A DNA stretch of 64,000 bases from RI-153 sp963721725 (GTDB lineage: Bacteria; Chloroflexota; Anaerolineae; Caldilineales; Caldilineaceae), in NCBI GenBank assembly GCA_963721725.1, contig CAVRLX010000004.1, positions 1-64,000 on the forward strand, written 5' to 3'. Under the pieces are notes generated by a model. The model ran no database searches. It was not told where the DNA came from and worked only from the letters and a program-made list of their open reading frames with translations. Of this stretch, positions 36,901-45,275 are shown piece after piece. Each line of letters starts with the position of its first letter. Position 1 is the stretch's first letter. The position numbers and the translations under genes are program-made.

Positions 36901-36990
36901 TTTTGATCGCTGTCGTCCAATCACGTCTATCACTGCCTTGCGTATTTTCATGCTATTTATTAGATATCTCTTCTGATTATTGAAGGGCAA
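30958..36990 (-). CDS. Giant surface protein, N-terminal segment (frameshifted at its end)
   Basis: The first 2,010 codons of the giant gene. A basic N-terminus leads to a membrane/signal segment (about 53-75, TLRILFVCWGLILLGGLLP), so the protein is exported. An N-terminal domain of about 400 residues follows that I do not recognise. After it come DUF11-like conserved-repeat domains (LVKRASNNVVANGSTFNYTI), three SdrD-B-like domains, another DUF11 domain, then three DNRLRE/CBM96-type beta domains. These are recognisable by DTWINAASPTFNYG, RNL-type cores, and AVANWVNNTNPNYGF. A fourth such domain is cut by the frame change near 31000. The start among several Met codons is uncertain; 36990 is the longest. 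Confidence 0.78.
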   Translation of the reverse strand: MPFNNQKRYLINSMKIRKAVIDVIGRQRSKDKTEPMHDMKSLKGTRQGWRYQTLRILFVCWGLILLGGLLPQAGSEPLTRSASAHNVDQRMAWLYFDDATLQMILARASANDLPLIRPNDELGIIVKSSPQPSGATTGVGGYIDFYVPVGTQVIDAGYVFPDGNGGYTDMPMKGQAIISQGAGPVGAKSTSALTGLTLGPNAIGRTNTAVDSTGKHRGTLAGVYGDVGIFYATDPETAWKSWNGGTITNNRGEVVTPNNRWDAEQLLAYGSKSPSSAIIDPDGRGSTPWGLGSSVAGPHSGYAWAFDKNVYDSTGNMKSAVSSMGPWQRIQYEGSTIADDIPGNPDQSIGYAYQDASTMGYALSPATPLPPTTSLSDSTSPKALRWSVGVLTAGRFEYARVKLKVLSSPDPRDANGCFNAHADVFGGDAGGEQGGKDHLWRYYDPTTSTLNPCALLVKRASNNVVANGSTFNYTIDFWNISASTQTGIQIQDLLPGNVEFISAFPQQTSGPSPLRWTIPSMAPGEKWTATVSVKAKSSGTLSINTVNASTAQGYVSQVNEGVWLGSNPVLIPSKRASPSAVSPGGTIQYTLEIDNDGAGPSGNPLQLTEYLPTGFSYVSLNSVTVNGANALASTTVNSSNLNRPVFTVGKAVNADQKLLLTFTARVGNNVTAGRYFNTFSTNHRDPVLGKDTTLATGTLAEVTVGGASIAGVIFRDWNNNGVQNASEEGIPGVTLTLDGSVTTVTGSDGSYLFNNVAAGNHSVAVTGGIPAGYTLTAGANPTAINGLAEGQNRTGITFGYRPGGSGSISGLIFEDKGNDSTYDSGTDALIANVTVNLYEDTNGNGLIGAEDALIATTASNGSGAYSFGSLATGISYLVDADGADSDLTTYFAPQSFLLTTSDPQAVPNLSGSVSTVRFGYFKLVPGSIGDQVFLDINANGIKDSGETLVPNVTLRLYKDSNANGLLDGGEPLLQSTSTSLTGTYTFNTLGPGAYIVDLDESAPAIPDGYSPSQDPKAVTLTVGQNRTDIDFGLVRRLSKAVNKSIANAGDSLTYTVSVNYLGGSLLNGVIITDTVPTGTTFQSAGQGGVLNGFVASPGAAGLVTGGTVANSVTISDAAKVDDTWINAASPTFNYGTCTTLDTDRENGGENRILVRFNLADIPAGATITSAQLKMTNTGGGYSMNNAVYRVTSAWDEGTQCGAAGTASWNNRQSATAWTTAGGDFNATAIDSANVTAAGQYNWNVTSAVANWVNNTNPNYGFVIYSPDGGGNRVQNWASSEHATASSRPQLVVSYTTTTTGSGNRLSVTPASLTTGATIQTSMALTATQTVNNVTPTISPVTLSGTASAVCSLTSASPQTVAAGSTTTFTWNCTASGAGTLRFLGNASGAAGYAFAQSSSDNVQVLAANHANTVTWNVGSNAAAVPASKKGTAYQPMRMVVTASKDAFITSGADAGKNWGVNAQINIDVDKIEHGLLYFPISASTLPAGSVLQSAMLSVTVESGQATSRSLSVRELTYGPWNEGTGSNTTCVTGVTWNAPKCTDTSTGWNGSGGNFGTAMPYGSSLGTIYPAVDETAYTANVSSVVNNWLNGGSNYGFVMLANGSDLGEVKFHAKDSGVAGKLPSVVLTYLVPQNTTASGVNTVTVSADTHVREDAVDKNFGIANKIETNPSNNAAGTSEYHGLLRFDLSMIPPGATINSATLKLVSESSRSNHVVEIREATRSWAEGGSDNSTCVIGATWLAPNCTDTSTAWNGSGGNFRSTPSPWGSAVYATVTPVGGSTVQNATVTALVQDWINGTKTNLGFAMIATGTDTGQADWGSREGGKPATLVVDWVMPPSASTGTALSTNRALVGTGDQIVVTQILTRSNDIGASGSVDVRINVSSDDAEQQGTDGSTPNGMYLISSDLELVRDDEAPTSGAQQIGLRFTSVNIPPGATVTNAYVRFRAITPDGSMTNSNAADLTIEGQAADNPTTFTSTASNISGRTRTSAASAVNSVRHKLDRGTELRHA

Positions 36991-37186
36991 CAGATAAAAG
37001 TGTATCGCTCTAAAGTCCTACAACCGGGGTTTTAAGCTTACAATTTGCACAGGTGCAAGATCTGTGGCTATTTCCAGAAACCCTGCCTAGGCAATTGCTC
37101 GAAAATAAGCGATGCGGCCAGATCCCCGGCACTTTCTGAGTCCGTGAAGGGCCGGGGACGTGGCCGCACAGGCGGAGGCTACACTG

Positions 37187-37258
37187 AGCAGCGCCACGAA
37201 GGGAGAGTTTCTGCTTCTGGGAAAAGGGTTTTGTGTGCGGCTGCGGTGTATAAAATGA
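37187..37258 (+). repeat. Dispersed repeat family B, copy 2
   Basis: It aligns end to end with 4162-4233. Shared blocks are AGCAGCGCCAC, AAGG/AAGC, TTTCTGCT, TTGTGTG and CTGCGG(T/C)GTATA. It lies in the roughly 395-base spacer between the giant gene and the GGDEF/HD-GYP gene. The rest of that spacer (36991-37186 and 37259-37335) shows no gene or other clear signal. Confidence 0.5.
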
Positions 37259-37335
37259 GGTGACTTTGCCGGGAGCGCCGGGTCTGAGTGGGGGTGCGGA
37301 GGCAAGCGCTGCCTGTTGCAAACGGCGACAAAGTG

Positions 37336-37378
37336 ACGGTGTAGCTTCACAGTCCATCGCTGGCGGAAGCTACACCGT
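37336..37378 (-). terminator. Hairpin after the GGDEF/HD-GYP gene
   Basis: ACGGTGTAGCTTC (37336-37348) pairs perfectly with GAAGCTACACCGT (37366-37378) over a 17-base loop. It starts 8 bases after the stop at 37386 on the minus strand. No strong T-run follows, so termination is likely but not certain. Confidence 0.5.
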
Positions 37379-37385
37379 TGGACGT

Positions 37386-40142
37386 TTAATAGGCCATGAG
37401 GGGACGCAATTCAGAGGGGGAAGGGAAAGTCAGGGGGGATTGAGGGGCAATCTGTCCAGAGCCGACGGTTAGCGCCGAGTTCACGATCCACTGGGGGCCG
37501 GCCTGTTCAACTGTCTGCATAAAGCCCGCCACAATGGTGGGATCGAATTGAGAGCCTGCGCCTGATTCCAGTTCGGATAGGATGGCCGGAAGCGGCATGG
37601 CCCGATGATAGGGGCGATCGGAGGCCATGGCTTCGACGGCATCACAAACGGCCAGGATACGCGCCGGCAGCGGAATGTTGCTGCCTTGCAGCCGATCCGG
37701 ATAGCCTTTGCCATCCCATCGCTCGTGATGGTGGCGAACGGCGGGGGCCAGGTGACATAGACCGTGGCTGGATTGAAGGAAGTCTGCGCCCAGCACCGCA
37801 TGTTTTTTCACCTGTTCATATTCTTGGTCGGTCAAGCGGGCCGGCTTGTGCAAAATGGCTTCGGGGATGCCCAGTTTGCCAATGTCGTGTAACAACCCGG
37901 CTTGATAGATCTCTTCAACCTGGACAGACGAGAGGTCGAGATGTTGTGCAATCGCTCTGGCATAGTCGGCAACTTTGGTGGCGTGGCCCGACACATAGGG
38001 ATCACGGGCGTCGATGATTTTCGCCAGCGTCATAAAGAGTTCCTCATTCAGTTGTTCAATGGCAAATTTAGCACTTTGGATCTCTGCGTTGGCCTGGGAA
38101 AGTTCTTTGTTCATGCGGCGCAGTTCGCGCACACTATCGGTGGTGCGCGCCACATATTCTTTCTGGGTCAGGTGCATGATCACCGCCGGAAGCAGAAAGA
38201 CAAAAAATCCAAAGAAGCCCATGACCATATAGGCAAGCGCCAAAAAGAAGCCCATGATGCCCATGACAATGTATTGGCGCGCCAGCCATTGGAATTGTTC
38301 GCGCCAGCCAGCCAGAATCGAGCTACGCTCAGAGAGGCCAATCGCAATGGCAATCAGCCCGGTTTCGCACAGATAATAATAGAGGGTTGCCACAAGCACA
38401 GGCACAATCCACCAAGCGAAGGTCTCGAACGTAAAAGGAAGCGGGTGAGCGTGGATGGGCAGGTGGATAAAAATCACAGCACCCAGCCCTGCCAGCGAAT
38501 GATTGGCCCAGTTGAAGAGCAATTTGTAAAATTTGGGGCGGCTGCGGATGGCATGAACGAGAGCCACGGCAACACTGGTTGCCAATATGCCAGCGCTGCC
38601 ACACACGACGCCTGCCGCAAAAACAATGGTCATCGAGATGGAAACTGCGCTCTTCTCGTATAGCTGAATTTGGAAAAATTGGGCGGCAACGGCCAAGGCT
38701 GTAAAGAGCAACAATGAGCTGGGGACCACACTCGTACTGGTCAGAATGCCCGAAACCGTTGTTCCCACAGCCAGGGTGATCACAGCGGCCAGAAAGATCC
38801 ATAGTCCCCGTGGTGTCGAAGCTGGCGCAGGGATGTCTTGGGGTATGGCGGGGACAGCCGCGGACGGCGCGCTGGGGGATTCTGGCTCCAGCGTCGGACC
38901 TTGGGCGGAAGCGGTGATCCGTTCCGGCGTGGGCTGCCCGATGCCAAGATGGGTGGATTGGGGCAGTTCGACTGTACTGATGATGCGATTGCGCCCCTGG
39001 ATTTTGGCCTGATAGAGTGCGATATCGGCCTGGCTAATCAGGGCTTCCCGGGTCGTGCCATCCTGTGGAAAGCAGGCAATGCCTATGCTCATGGTGGCGT
39101 GGATAGAATCCGTTGAAGGCGCAAGTTGAAACAGGGTGTTGTCTAGGCCATGGCGGATGCGTTCGGCAATGGCGGCAGCGGTTTTATGATCTACATTGGG
39201 CAGCAGTATGGCATATTCTTCACCGCCAAAGCGACAGGCAATATCGCTTTTGTGTACAGTGTCTTGGATGATCTTGCCTACGCCAGCAATGACCATGTCG
39301 CCGGCCAAATGACCGTAGGTGTTGTTGATGTTGCGCAGGAGATCCAGATCCGCCATGATCACCGAAAGCGGCTGTTGGAGTTGCTGGGCTTGGGCCAGTT
39401 CTATGCCAAAGCGTTCTTCAAAATAGTGAATGTTCCAGAGGCCGGTCTTACCATCGATCTGGGCTTGCTTTTCCAAGTAGGGCACACGCAAAGCGCGTTC
39501 GATTGCGATAAAGGGCGCGGCGACCAAGAGGAGAAGCCAGGGGGAGAGGATCCAGAGCAGGGTGGTGATGTAGCCCAGGCTCATCATGACACTGTCGGTT
39601 GCCAATGGCTCTGGGTCCAAAATGCCCGATTCTTTCCAAGAGATCTGGCGGGCCAAAACCAGGATCTGGCCGACCAACACATGATTGATCAGCGTGTAGA
39701 TGGCAATTGCACCCAGCGAGGCCAAGACAGTGGATTGTAGTGTGAAAACTTCCAGACTGCCGCCCAGCCGATAGAAGATTTGTTGGGCAAGCAAGCCTGA
39801 GATGACATGGGTGGCGATGTTAAAAGGCTGAATATACCAGGGATAGGGATTAGCGTCGAGTCCTTTTTTGATCCATTCAACCAGATGCGGGATCGTGATC
39901 AACAGGAAAAAAGGCAGCGGTTGCAACAAAATCACGCCGGCAAAAAAGGGGACAAAGTGAGGATAATAGGACTGGCGTCCATACTTCACTTCAAGAAGCT
40001 GCCCAAAAACGGCCAATGTCAGAAGGACAACAAAGGTTAACGGATCTGGTGATAAGGCAGGCGACATCTGATGGATGAAGAGGGTAAGAGATGTTGCGCC
40101 TAATAAAACAGCAAAAAGGTAGATCCAAGCTAACCGTGACAT
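37386..40142 (-). CDS. Membrane GGDEF and HD-GYP protein (cyclic-di-GMP turnover)
   Basis: A 918-residue protein with two opposing cyclic-di-GMP activities. An N-terminal membrane module (about eight hydrophobic segments, 1-230) precedes a GGDEF domain (about 235-400) with the active motif RFGGEEYAILL. The allosteric RxxD site is absent (HKSD in its place), so product inhibition is not expected. A Ser/Pro/Ala linker leads to a second membrane module (about 440-670), then a coiled linker and an HD-GYP phosphodiesterase domain with HDIGKLGIPEAIL and HHERWDGKGYP. The start at 40142 (MSRLAWIYLF) begins the first membrane segment; the longer frame upstream reads into the kinase gene. It lies 30 bases after the histidine kinase gene, so the two are probably cotranscribed. 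Confidence 0.9.
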   Translation of the reverse strand: MSRLAWIYLFAVLLGATSLTLFIHQMSPALSPDPLTFVVLLTLAVFGQLLEVKYGRQSYYPHFVPFFAGVILLQPLPFFLLITIPHLVEWIKKGLDANPYPWYIQPFNIATHVISGLLAQQIFYRLGGSLEVFTLQSTVLASLGAIAIYTLINHVLVGQILVLARQISWKESGILDPEPLATDSVMMSLGYITTLLWILSPWLLLLVAAPFIAIERALRVPYLEKQAQIDGKTGLWNIHYFEERFGIELAQAQQLQQPLSVIMADLDLLRNINNTYGHLAGDMVIAGVGKIIQDTVHKSDIACRFGGEEYAILLPNVDHKTAAAIAERIRHGLDNTLFQLAPSTDSIHATMSIGIACFPQDGTTREALISQADIALYQAKIQGRNRIISTVELPQSTHLGIGQPTPERITASAQGPTLEPESPSAPSAAVPAIPQDIPAPASTPRGLWIFLAAVITLAVGTTVSGILTSTSVVPSSLLLFTALAVAAQFFQIQLYEKSAVSISMTIVFAAGVVCGSAGILATSVAVALVHAIRSRPKFYKLLFNWANHSLAGLGAVIFIHLPIHAHPLPFTFETFAWWIVPVLVATLYYYLCETGLIAIAIGLSERSSILAGWREQFQWLARQYIVMGIMGFFLALAYMVMGFFGFFVFLLPAVIMHLTQKEYVARTTDSVRELRRMNKELSQANAEIQSAKFAIEQLNEELFMTLAKIIDARDPYVSGHATKVADYARAIAQHLDLSSVQVEEIYQAGLLHDIGKLGIPEAILHKPARLTDQEYEQVKKHAVLGADFLQSSHGLCHLAPAVRHHHERWDGKGYPDRLQGSNIPLPARILAVCDAVEAMASDRPYHRAMPLPAILSELESGAGSQFDPTIVAGFMQTVEQAGPQWIVNSALTVGSGQIAPQSPLTFPSPSELRPLMAY

Positions 40143-40171
40143 TGACTGCCTCCCATCCTCACTTTCAAATG

Positions 40172-41407
40172 CTAGATTGACTGGGTTAATGCAACATAAA
40201 ACGTGCTGCCCTGCCCTGCGCCGGCGCTTTGCATCCACAGCCGCCCTTTGTGGGCCTGAATGATCTTCTGGCAAAGGGCTAGCCCGATGCCCATCCCTCC
40301 AAAAAGGCGGGTGGATGAGCCGTTGAGTTGGTGAAAGTTTTCAAAGATCTGATCTTGTTGCTCACATGGAATACCGATGCCCTGATCCTGAATGGTAATC
40401 ACAAGATCCTGGGCTTCGGCTTCCAAGCCGACGGTGACGGTGGTGCGGGCCGCGCTGAACTTGATGGCATTCTCCAGTAGATTCCCCAACACTTGGCGCA
40501 TGAGGAGAGGATCGGCCTGAATATGAGGGAGATCCACCTGTGGCAAGGCCACGGTTAGTGTCACGCCCTGTTCCGTGGCCCTGGGCTGCCATTCGTCCAC
40601 CGCTTGGCGCACCAGTAACAACGGTTCACAATCTACAGGGCGGAGCTGTGCTTTTTCCACAGTTTGTAAGAGGAGCAAGCGTTCGATCATCTCCTGTAGA
40701 TATTGACTGCGTTGCGACAGAATGACCAGTGCCTCATGTTGATCTTCGTTCAACGGCCCCAGGGTTTCGTCGCGCAGCAGGTGGGTATACCCCAGAATCA
40801 GCGCCAGCGGTGTGCGTAATTCATGCGACACATTTTGTAACATCTCTTGCTTGGCGTGTACGGCGAGTTTCAAGGCTTCGTTGGTCTGGTGCAGTTGGGC
40901 TTCGGCAGCCTTGCTCAGGGTAATGTCTTGTACAATGATGGCGCTAATCGGCTCGGTAATGCGCCGTCGATCCTGGATGGGGCGGCTTTTGATTTGTAGA
41001 TAACGCTGCAAATGCACATCGTTCAGTTCGATCTCGCTAGGCTGGTTGGTCGCCAATGAGCGGCGCACAAACGCGGCCAGTTCACACGATTGATCGGTAC
41101 AACTGGGATGGAGCAACAGATGCAGATGGCTGCCTTTCACCGAGTGAACGCTGCCCAGATTCCAGCTTTCCAACGTGCGGTTGGCCCGCAAGATCTGGCC
41201 TGCGCTATCCACCAAACAGATCAACTGCGGAAGCGCATCCAGCGTGGCTTCCCATTCTTGTTTGGCCTGCTCGACTTTGCCAAAGACTTCCCAAAACAAA
41301 TTCTCGGATATTGAATTTTCTGTCATCTCATGCAAAGGCAGCATACCTGGGTAACGTCCCCCATCTGTCGGCCATTGAGTGCTTACTTTTATTTGAGGTA
41401 GCGCCAT
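40172..41407 (-). CDS. PAS-domain sensor histidine kinase
   Basis: A soluble kinase of 411 residues. A PAS domain (about 40-170, DALPQLICLVDSAGQILRAN) contains a CxxxxC-like pair (PSCTDQSCEL). The phosphoacceptor is in VSHELRTPLALILGY, and the ATPase domain has NLLENAIKFS, DQGIGIPCEQQ and GGMGIGLALCQKII. There are no membrane segments, so the signal is cytoplasmic. It autophosphorylates on His and passes the phosphate to an unseen response regulator; none is in the window. The ATG at 41407 (MALPQIKV) fits, and the frame upstream reads through the palindromic element. It is directly ahead of the cyclic-di-GMP gene, so it may control it. Confidence 0.9.
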   Translation of the reverse strand: MALPQIKVSTQWPTDGGRYPGMLPLHEMTENSISENLFWEVFGKVEQAKQEWEATLDALPQLICLVDSAGQILRANRTLESWNLGSVHSVKGSHLHLLLHPSCTDQSCELAAFVRRSLATNQPSEIELNDVHLQRYLQIKSRPIQDRRRITEPISAIIVQDITLSKAAEAQLHQTNEALKLAVHAKQEMLQNVSHELRTPLALILGYTHLLRDETLGPLNEDQHEALVILSQRSQYLQEMIERLLLLQTVEKAQLRPVDCEPLLLVRQAVDEWQPRATEQGVTLTVALPQVDLPHIQADPLLMRQVLGNLLENAIKFSAARTTVTVGLEAEAQDLVITIQDQGIGIPCEQQDQIFENFHQLNGSSTRLFGGMGIGLALCQKIIQAHKGRLWMQSAGAGQGSTFYVALTQSI

Positions 41408-41441
41408 GATTGACTCCAGTCTATTGTATCTATTCAGCTCC

Positions 41442-41511
41442 AGGGTGCGACGCACTCGCCAGCACACGCTTTCAGGCGAGACCATTCTGTCGTGGCGAGT
41501 GCGTCGCACCT
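41442..41511. repeat. Palindromic element family A, copy 2
   Basis: The left arm GGTGCGACGCACTCGCCA (41444-41461) and right arm TGGCGAGTGCGTCGCACC (41493-41510) are perfect 18-base inverted repeats. The loop contains CACACGCTTTCA, shared with the copy at 45019. It sits between the S8 peptidase gene and the histidine kinase gene. Confidence 0.85.
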
Positions 41512-41565
41512 GAACAGTTACAGTTTATTGAGGAAAGGTGCAAATCGGGACAACCTCATGTGCGA

Positions 41566-44436
41566 TTACGGATTGGTGAGGATGGTGGGCAAGAAGATCT
41601 TGCGTACCGCCTCTACTTCAACCAAGGGCACTTGTTGGTTTTCCACAACCATGCGTGTTGTGTCAGTGGAATTGTCCCAATAGTCACTATTCCAGTTTAC
41701 CGAATTCCAGTTCACCGAGTTCCAATTGACGCTGTTCCAGTTCACCGAATTCCAGTTCACCGAGTTCCAATTAACGCTGTTCCAGTTCACCGAATTCCAG
41801 TTCACCGAGTTCCAGTTCACCGTATTGAAGTTGACATCCTCTGACAAGGCCTGGGCCAGGAAGGGACGCAACAATTCACTGGGCGGGGCATCGGTTCGCG
41901 CCGAGTCGGTGGTGGGCGTATAAATAGCAGCAAAGATATTCAGGTAGCCTGCACCCGCCTGGGCAGCGTTATAGCCCGGCCAGTTCTTATCGGCTGTGGC
42001 TTGCAGCCGGTACTTTACCTGATCCGGCGTTAGCGTTGGTTCTGCCTCCAACAGCAAGGCCACCGCACCGCTGACCACAGGCGCAGCCATCGAGGTGCCG
42101 GACATACGGAAGGCATCGTTGCCCACGCGATGGGCCGGGTGCTCGCTGCCCATGGTGACATTCTTGTTATCGGGCAAGACGCCGATAATGTTGGTGCCGG
42201 GGGCCACCAGATCCGGTTTCACGGCACCGGTTTCAGTGAGACCATAGGCCGAGAAGTGAGCCACCGTGTCATCAGACAGGCGCATTGTTCCCCGGTCGTC
42301 GATGGCACCTACCGTGATCACAAAGGGATCGTTGGCGGGCGGGAAGAGTTGCGCCGTGCCATTGTTCCGGCCGAAACCACAACCACCACCCCACGGAACC
42401 AGAGCATCTCTACGGCCGCGTTCATGGGGCTGGTATGGTATGACTGAGCCACGCTGGAGTTAAGCGAAAGATTGACTACCCGAATATTAAAGGCATCTTT
42501 ATTTTCCCAAACCCATTGCAGCCCCGTAACCACATCGGATTCTGTCGCCATGCCCTTGTTGTCGCTCACCCGCACGTTGAGCAATTCGGCTTTGGGCGCA
42601 ATGCCCAGATAGCGACCAGAATATTTCTCGCCATTGCCGGAGATCATCCCCGCCACAAACGTACCGTGGCCGTAGCGATCTGTAGAATCTTGGAAGTTCG
42701 GGTTGAAGTTGACACTTAAAAGTCGATCGGCAGCCAGCAGATCTTTGGCGTTGGCAATGCCACTATCGACGACAGCCACCCCCACATCTTCACCCATCAA
42801 TTTAATGCCACTTTGCCAGAGGGTCACAGCCCCCACCGCCCAGTTATAGACATTCTGCGATGTGCTGGGATTGTAGGGAATATCGGGCAGATCGCGTGGT
42901 ATACATGGACATCCACGAGAGATCCGCGCCGGGCACGCTGGTGATGCGCAGACCCACCGCATTGTAGTGAACAATGGCCTCTTCAGGCTTTTTCTGCTCG
43001 AACTCCAGCTCCAACCCCCCAATCAGATCTTTCCACATCCAGGGGTAAACTGAGGTGATATCAATATAGATAACCTTGGCGTTGGCCGGCCCCACTGCAT
43101 CATTAAAGATGGGATTTTTCGTTACAAATTGCTCGATCTCAACCTGCTTCACTTCACCATCGATAGCCTTTTGCACACTGTAGACCTTGCCCTTAATTTC
43201 AACTCCTGTGGGCACCTTATCCACATAGGCAGAGAGCGCAATCTCCACTTTCTTAATGGCATGGCCTGGCGTAACCGCTACGGAAAATCCCCCCAACACA
43301 TCCTTCATTTTGCCCAGTGCGATCTGTTCCTCATCGGGCCCCAGATCGGACGAAAGCATGCGTTGGATATTGGGGATCTGAGGGGTAACCCCGGTGTCTT
43401 TGTAATCACCGGTGTAGTTGCCAGCCTTGTCGCCTGTGCCGCCGGGGATCAACGCCGCTTTGTAGGCCACGGGCGTACCGGCATTATCGCCTAAAGCCAG
43501 GTTATTTTTGACGTCCCCCTTGAAGGGGCGCACCTGTAGGCTATTGTAGTTTTGGTCAAAGCTGGTATAAACCGCAGCCGCCGTGCGCCATTTGATCTTC
43601 AGCGAAGGATCACTGCTCTCAAAACGCCCGGTCCAATAGACGTTTTGAATCTTGGCCGGAAGTCCATTAACCACAGGGAAGGCCAGCCCTGTCAAAAATG
43701 TCTCCTGGGTGGCATAGAGTGTATTAAGCACCGAGGAACTGTAAATGGCCGAGGGCGATTGTGTCTCCCAGCGCTCATCCACGGTGTTATAAAAAGTCAT
43801 CGGCTCCGCAAACGATGCCCCAATCGTAAAGAGCGCATCGGGCACATCCAAATGATACTCGACACCGGCGGCCGTGAAGTGAACCTGACCTTGCATGAAG
43901 CGAACCGTGGCAGGCAGCGTGCTCCACTTTTCCGGCACAATCGCGCTGTTAAACCAGATCGTCGAACCAGCCGGGATGGGTTTGTCTTTGAAATGTGTCT
44001 TGGTCACCGCCGTTGCCGAGCTTTTCCAGCCAAACTCAGTGGCCCAGGCTGTGGCAACCATTTCTGTCCCCAGCAGAGCCGTTTCCTGCACCGGGGCATC
44101 CAGGCTAATCCAGCGTACCGTATCTTCCTTAGCCAGGGCAGGGATGGCGTGGGCCGCCAATTGCGCGGTGAATGCATTGATAATATGCAAATCCCGGGTC
44201 ACGTTGCCGCCCAGCCGTGCCACCGCAGCCATGATCTCCTCGCGGGGTCCGGCCACCTGTACAATCACCGGTACAATGGCATTCGGCTCACGATTCGCCA
44301 TCTCTAACAGCAACGGTTGCACAACCATCGGCTGTATGGCTGGAGCCGAGGCCCCCAACAACGCGGGGAAAAGTAGCCCGATAACAAGGATCATTTGGCA
44401 AAACGTCTGCCGGGGAGAAAGTTTCCGATTGACCAT
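41566..44436 (-). CDS. Secreted subtilisin-like serine peptidase (S8), frame broken twice
   Basis: An exported peptidase of about 950 residues. The signal peptide is near MILVIGLLFPALLGASAPA, followed by an inhibitor-like propeptide (VPVIVQVAGPREEI...) and a large N-terminal beta region. The catalytic triad is complete across frames: Asp in VAVVDSGIANAKDL, His in YGHGTFVAGMISG, Ser in SGTSMAAPVVSGAVALL. The coding frame changes near 42895 (after WMSMYTTR) and near 42345 (after VVVVVSAG), yet the sequence stays homologous, so this reads as one gene with indels. The C-terminus carries nine Thr/Ser-Val-Asn-Trp-Asn repeats. A GAGGAGGT Shine-Dalgarno and a minus-strand TATAAT (44462-44467) precede the start. 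Confidence 0.85.
41690..41828 (-). repeat. 15-bp tandem repeat encoding S-V-N-W-N units
   Basis: Near-identical 15-base units (plus strand TTCCAGTTCACCGAA / TTCCAATTGACGCTG) encode TVNWN followed by eight SVNWN and a degenerate SDYWD. All units stay in frame, unlike the larger Thr-Pro repeats. Regular Trp spacing of five suggests a ladder-like structure at the C-terminus of the peptidase. Confidence 0.9.
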
Positions 44437-45018
44437 GTTCTGACCTCCTCAGGGGAAAACCATTATACTTTGTGCAAGCATGGGACCACCGCTTGCACCC
44501 ATTGCTTACAATTTCTGACAAATTGATGGGAGTTAAAAAGTTCTGGCGAAGAAAAAATCTCTTCCACACAAAGCACGAGAGCCAGAAATGCACTCGTCCT
44601 TCCCTGTGTATTCTTCCCTGTGTACTAGAGAAGAAATTGACCGAAAAATCTGGCAATCCTGGCTTTTCGTCATCACCGTTGGGTGACCTAGCCTTTTAGA
44701 TTTAGAAGTAAGGCAGCTATCAAAACCTTTACGTATAGAAGTTCGCTCGCTGAAATATACGCCAACTCTACGCAAATTTTGTGATTTTTCATTTAGTACC
44801 GTAGTACCGACAGGAAGAATTGTAAGCTTGCGCATATAGCAATTACTGGTTATGAGAGGTGGGTAGGGGGAAAGGCGTACTTTCCGAGGAAAAATGCAAA
44901 AAATCTGTCTTTATCGACGCCAGGCTGAATGATAAATTGCACCGCAAAGAAACAAAGGTGCAAAGGAGCCAGGAGGTATTTTTACCTTTAGGGTAACTCT
45001 TTGTATCTATCCAGGTCT
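44437..45018. other. Non-coding region upstream of S8 peptidase
   Basis: AT-rich. It holds the S8 peptidase ribosome-binding site and -10 box at its left end. Short frames on both strands have low-quality translations and no ribosome-binding sites. I see no RNA gene. Confidence 0.4.
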
Positions 45019-45084
45019 AGGCTGCGACGCACGCGCCACACAAGCTTTCACAACCGAGTTACCTCTGGCGAGTGCGTCGCACCT
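45019..45084. repeat. Palindromic element family A, copy 3
   Basis: AGGCTGCGACGCACGCGCCA (45019-45038) and TGGCGAGTGCGTCGCACCT (45066-45084) are inverted repeats with two mismatches. The loop CACACAAGCTTTCACAACC...TTACCTCTGG is the reverse complement of the loop at 7548-7575. It is flanked by TATCTATCCAGGTCTAGG on the left, as in the remnant at 5903. It lies about 190 bases beyond the end of the minus-strand kinase gene at 45276; the stretch in between holds only a small GCTGGCTG/CAGCCAGC hairpin. Confidence 0.85.
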
Positions 45085-45275
45085 AAACAGTGAGAAGATT
45101 TTAATCATATCGCTAGCCCCGGCCCCCAGGTTGAGAAGCATCTCATGCTGGCTGCGGGTTCAGCCAGCAGCATCCCTACCGTCTGTTGGATTTCCCAGTG
45201 GGTCTTGCAAGCGTAGGGAATGGCTGCTCTCTGTCTGCGCGGTGGAGGCGATGTGGAACTGCGATAGAGCGTTGC

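Noticed and set aside
44472..44835. Short frames on both strands upstream of the S8 peptidase
   Set aside because: Low-quality composition, overlapping each other, no ribosome-binding sites.
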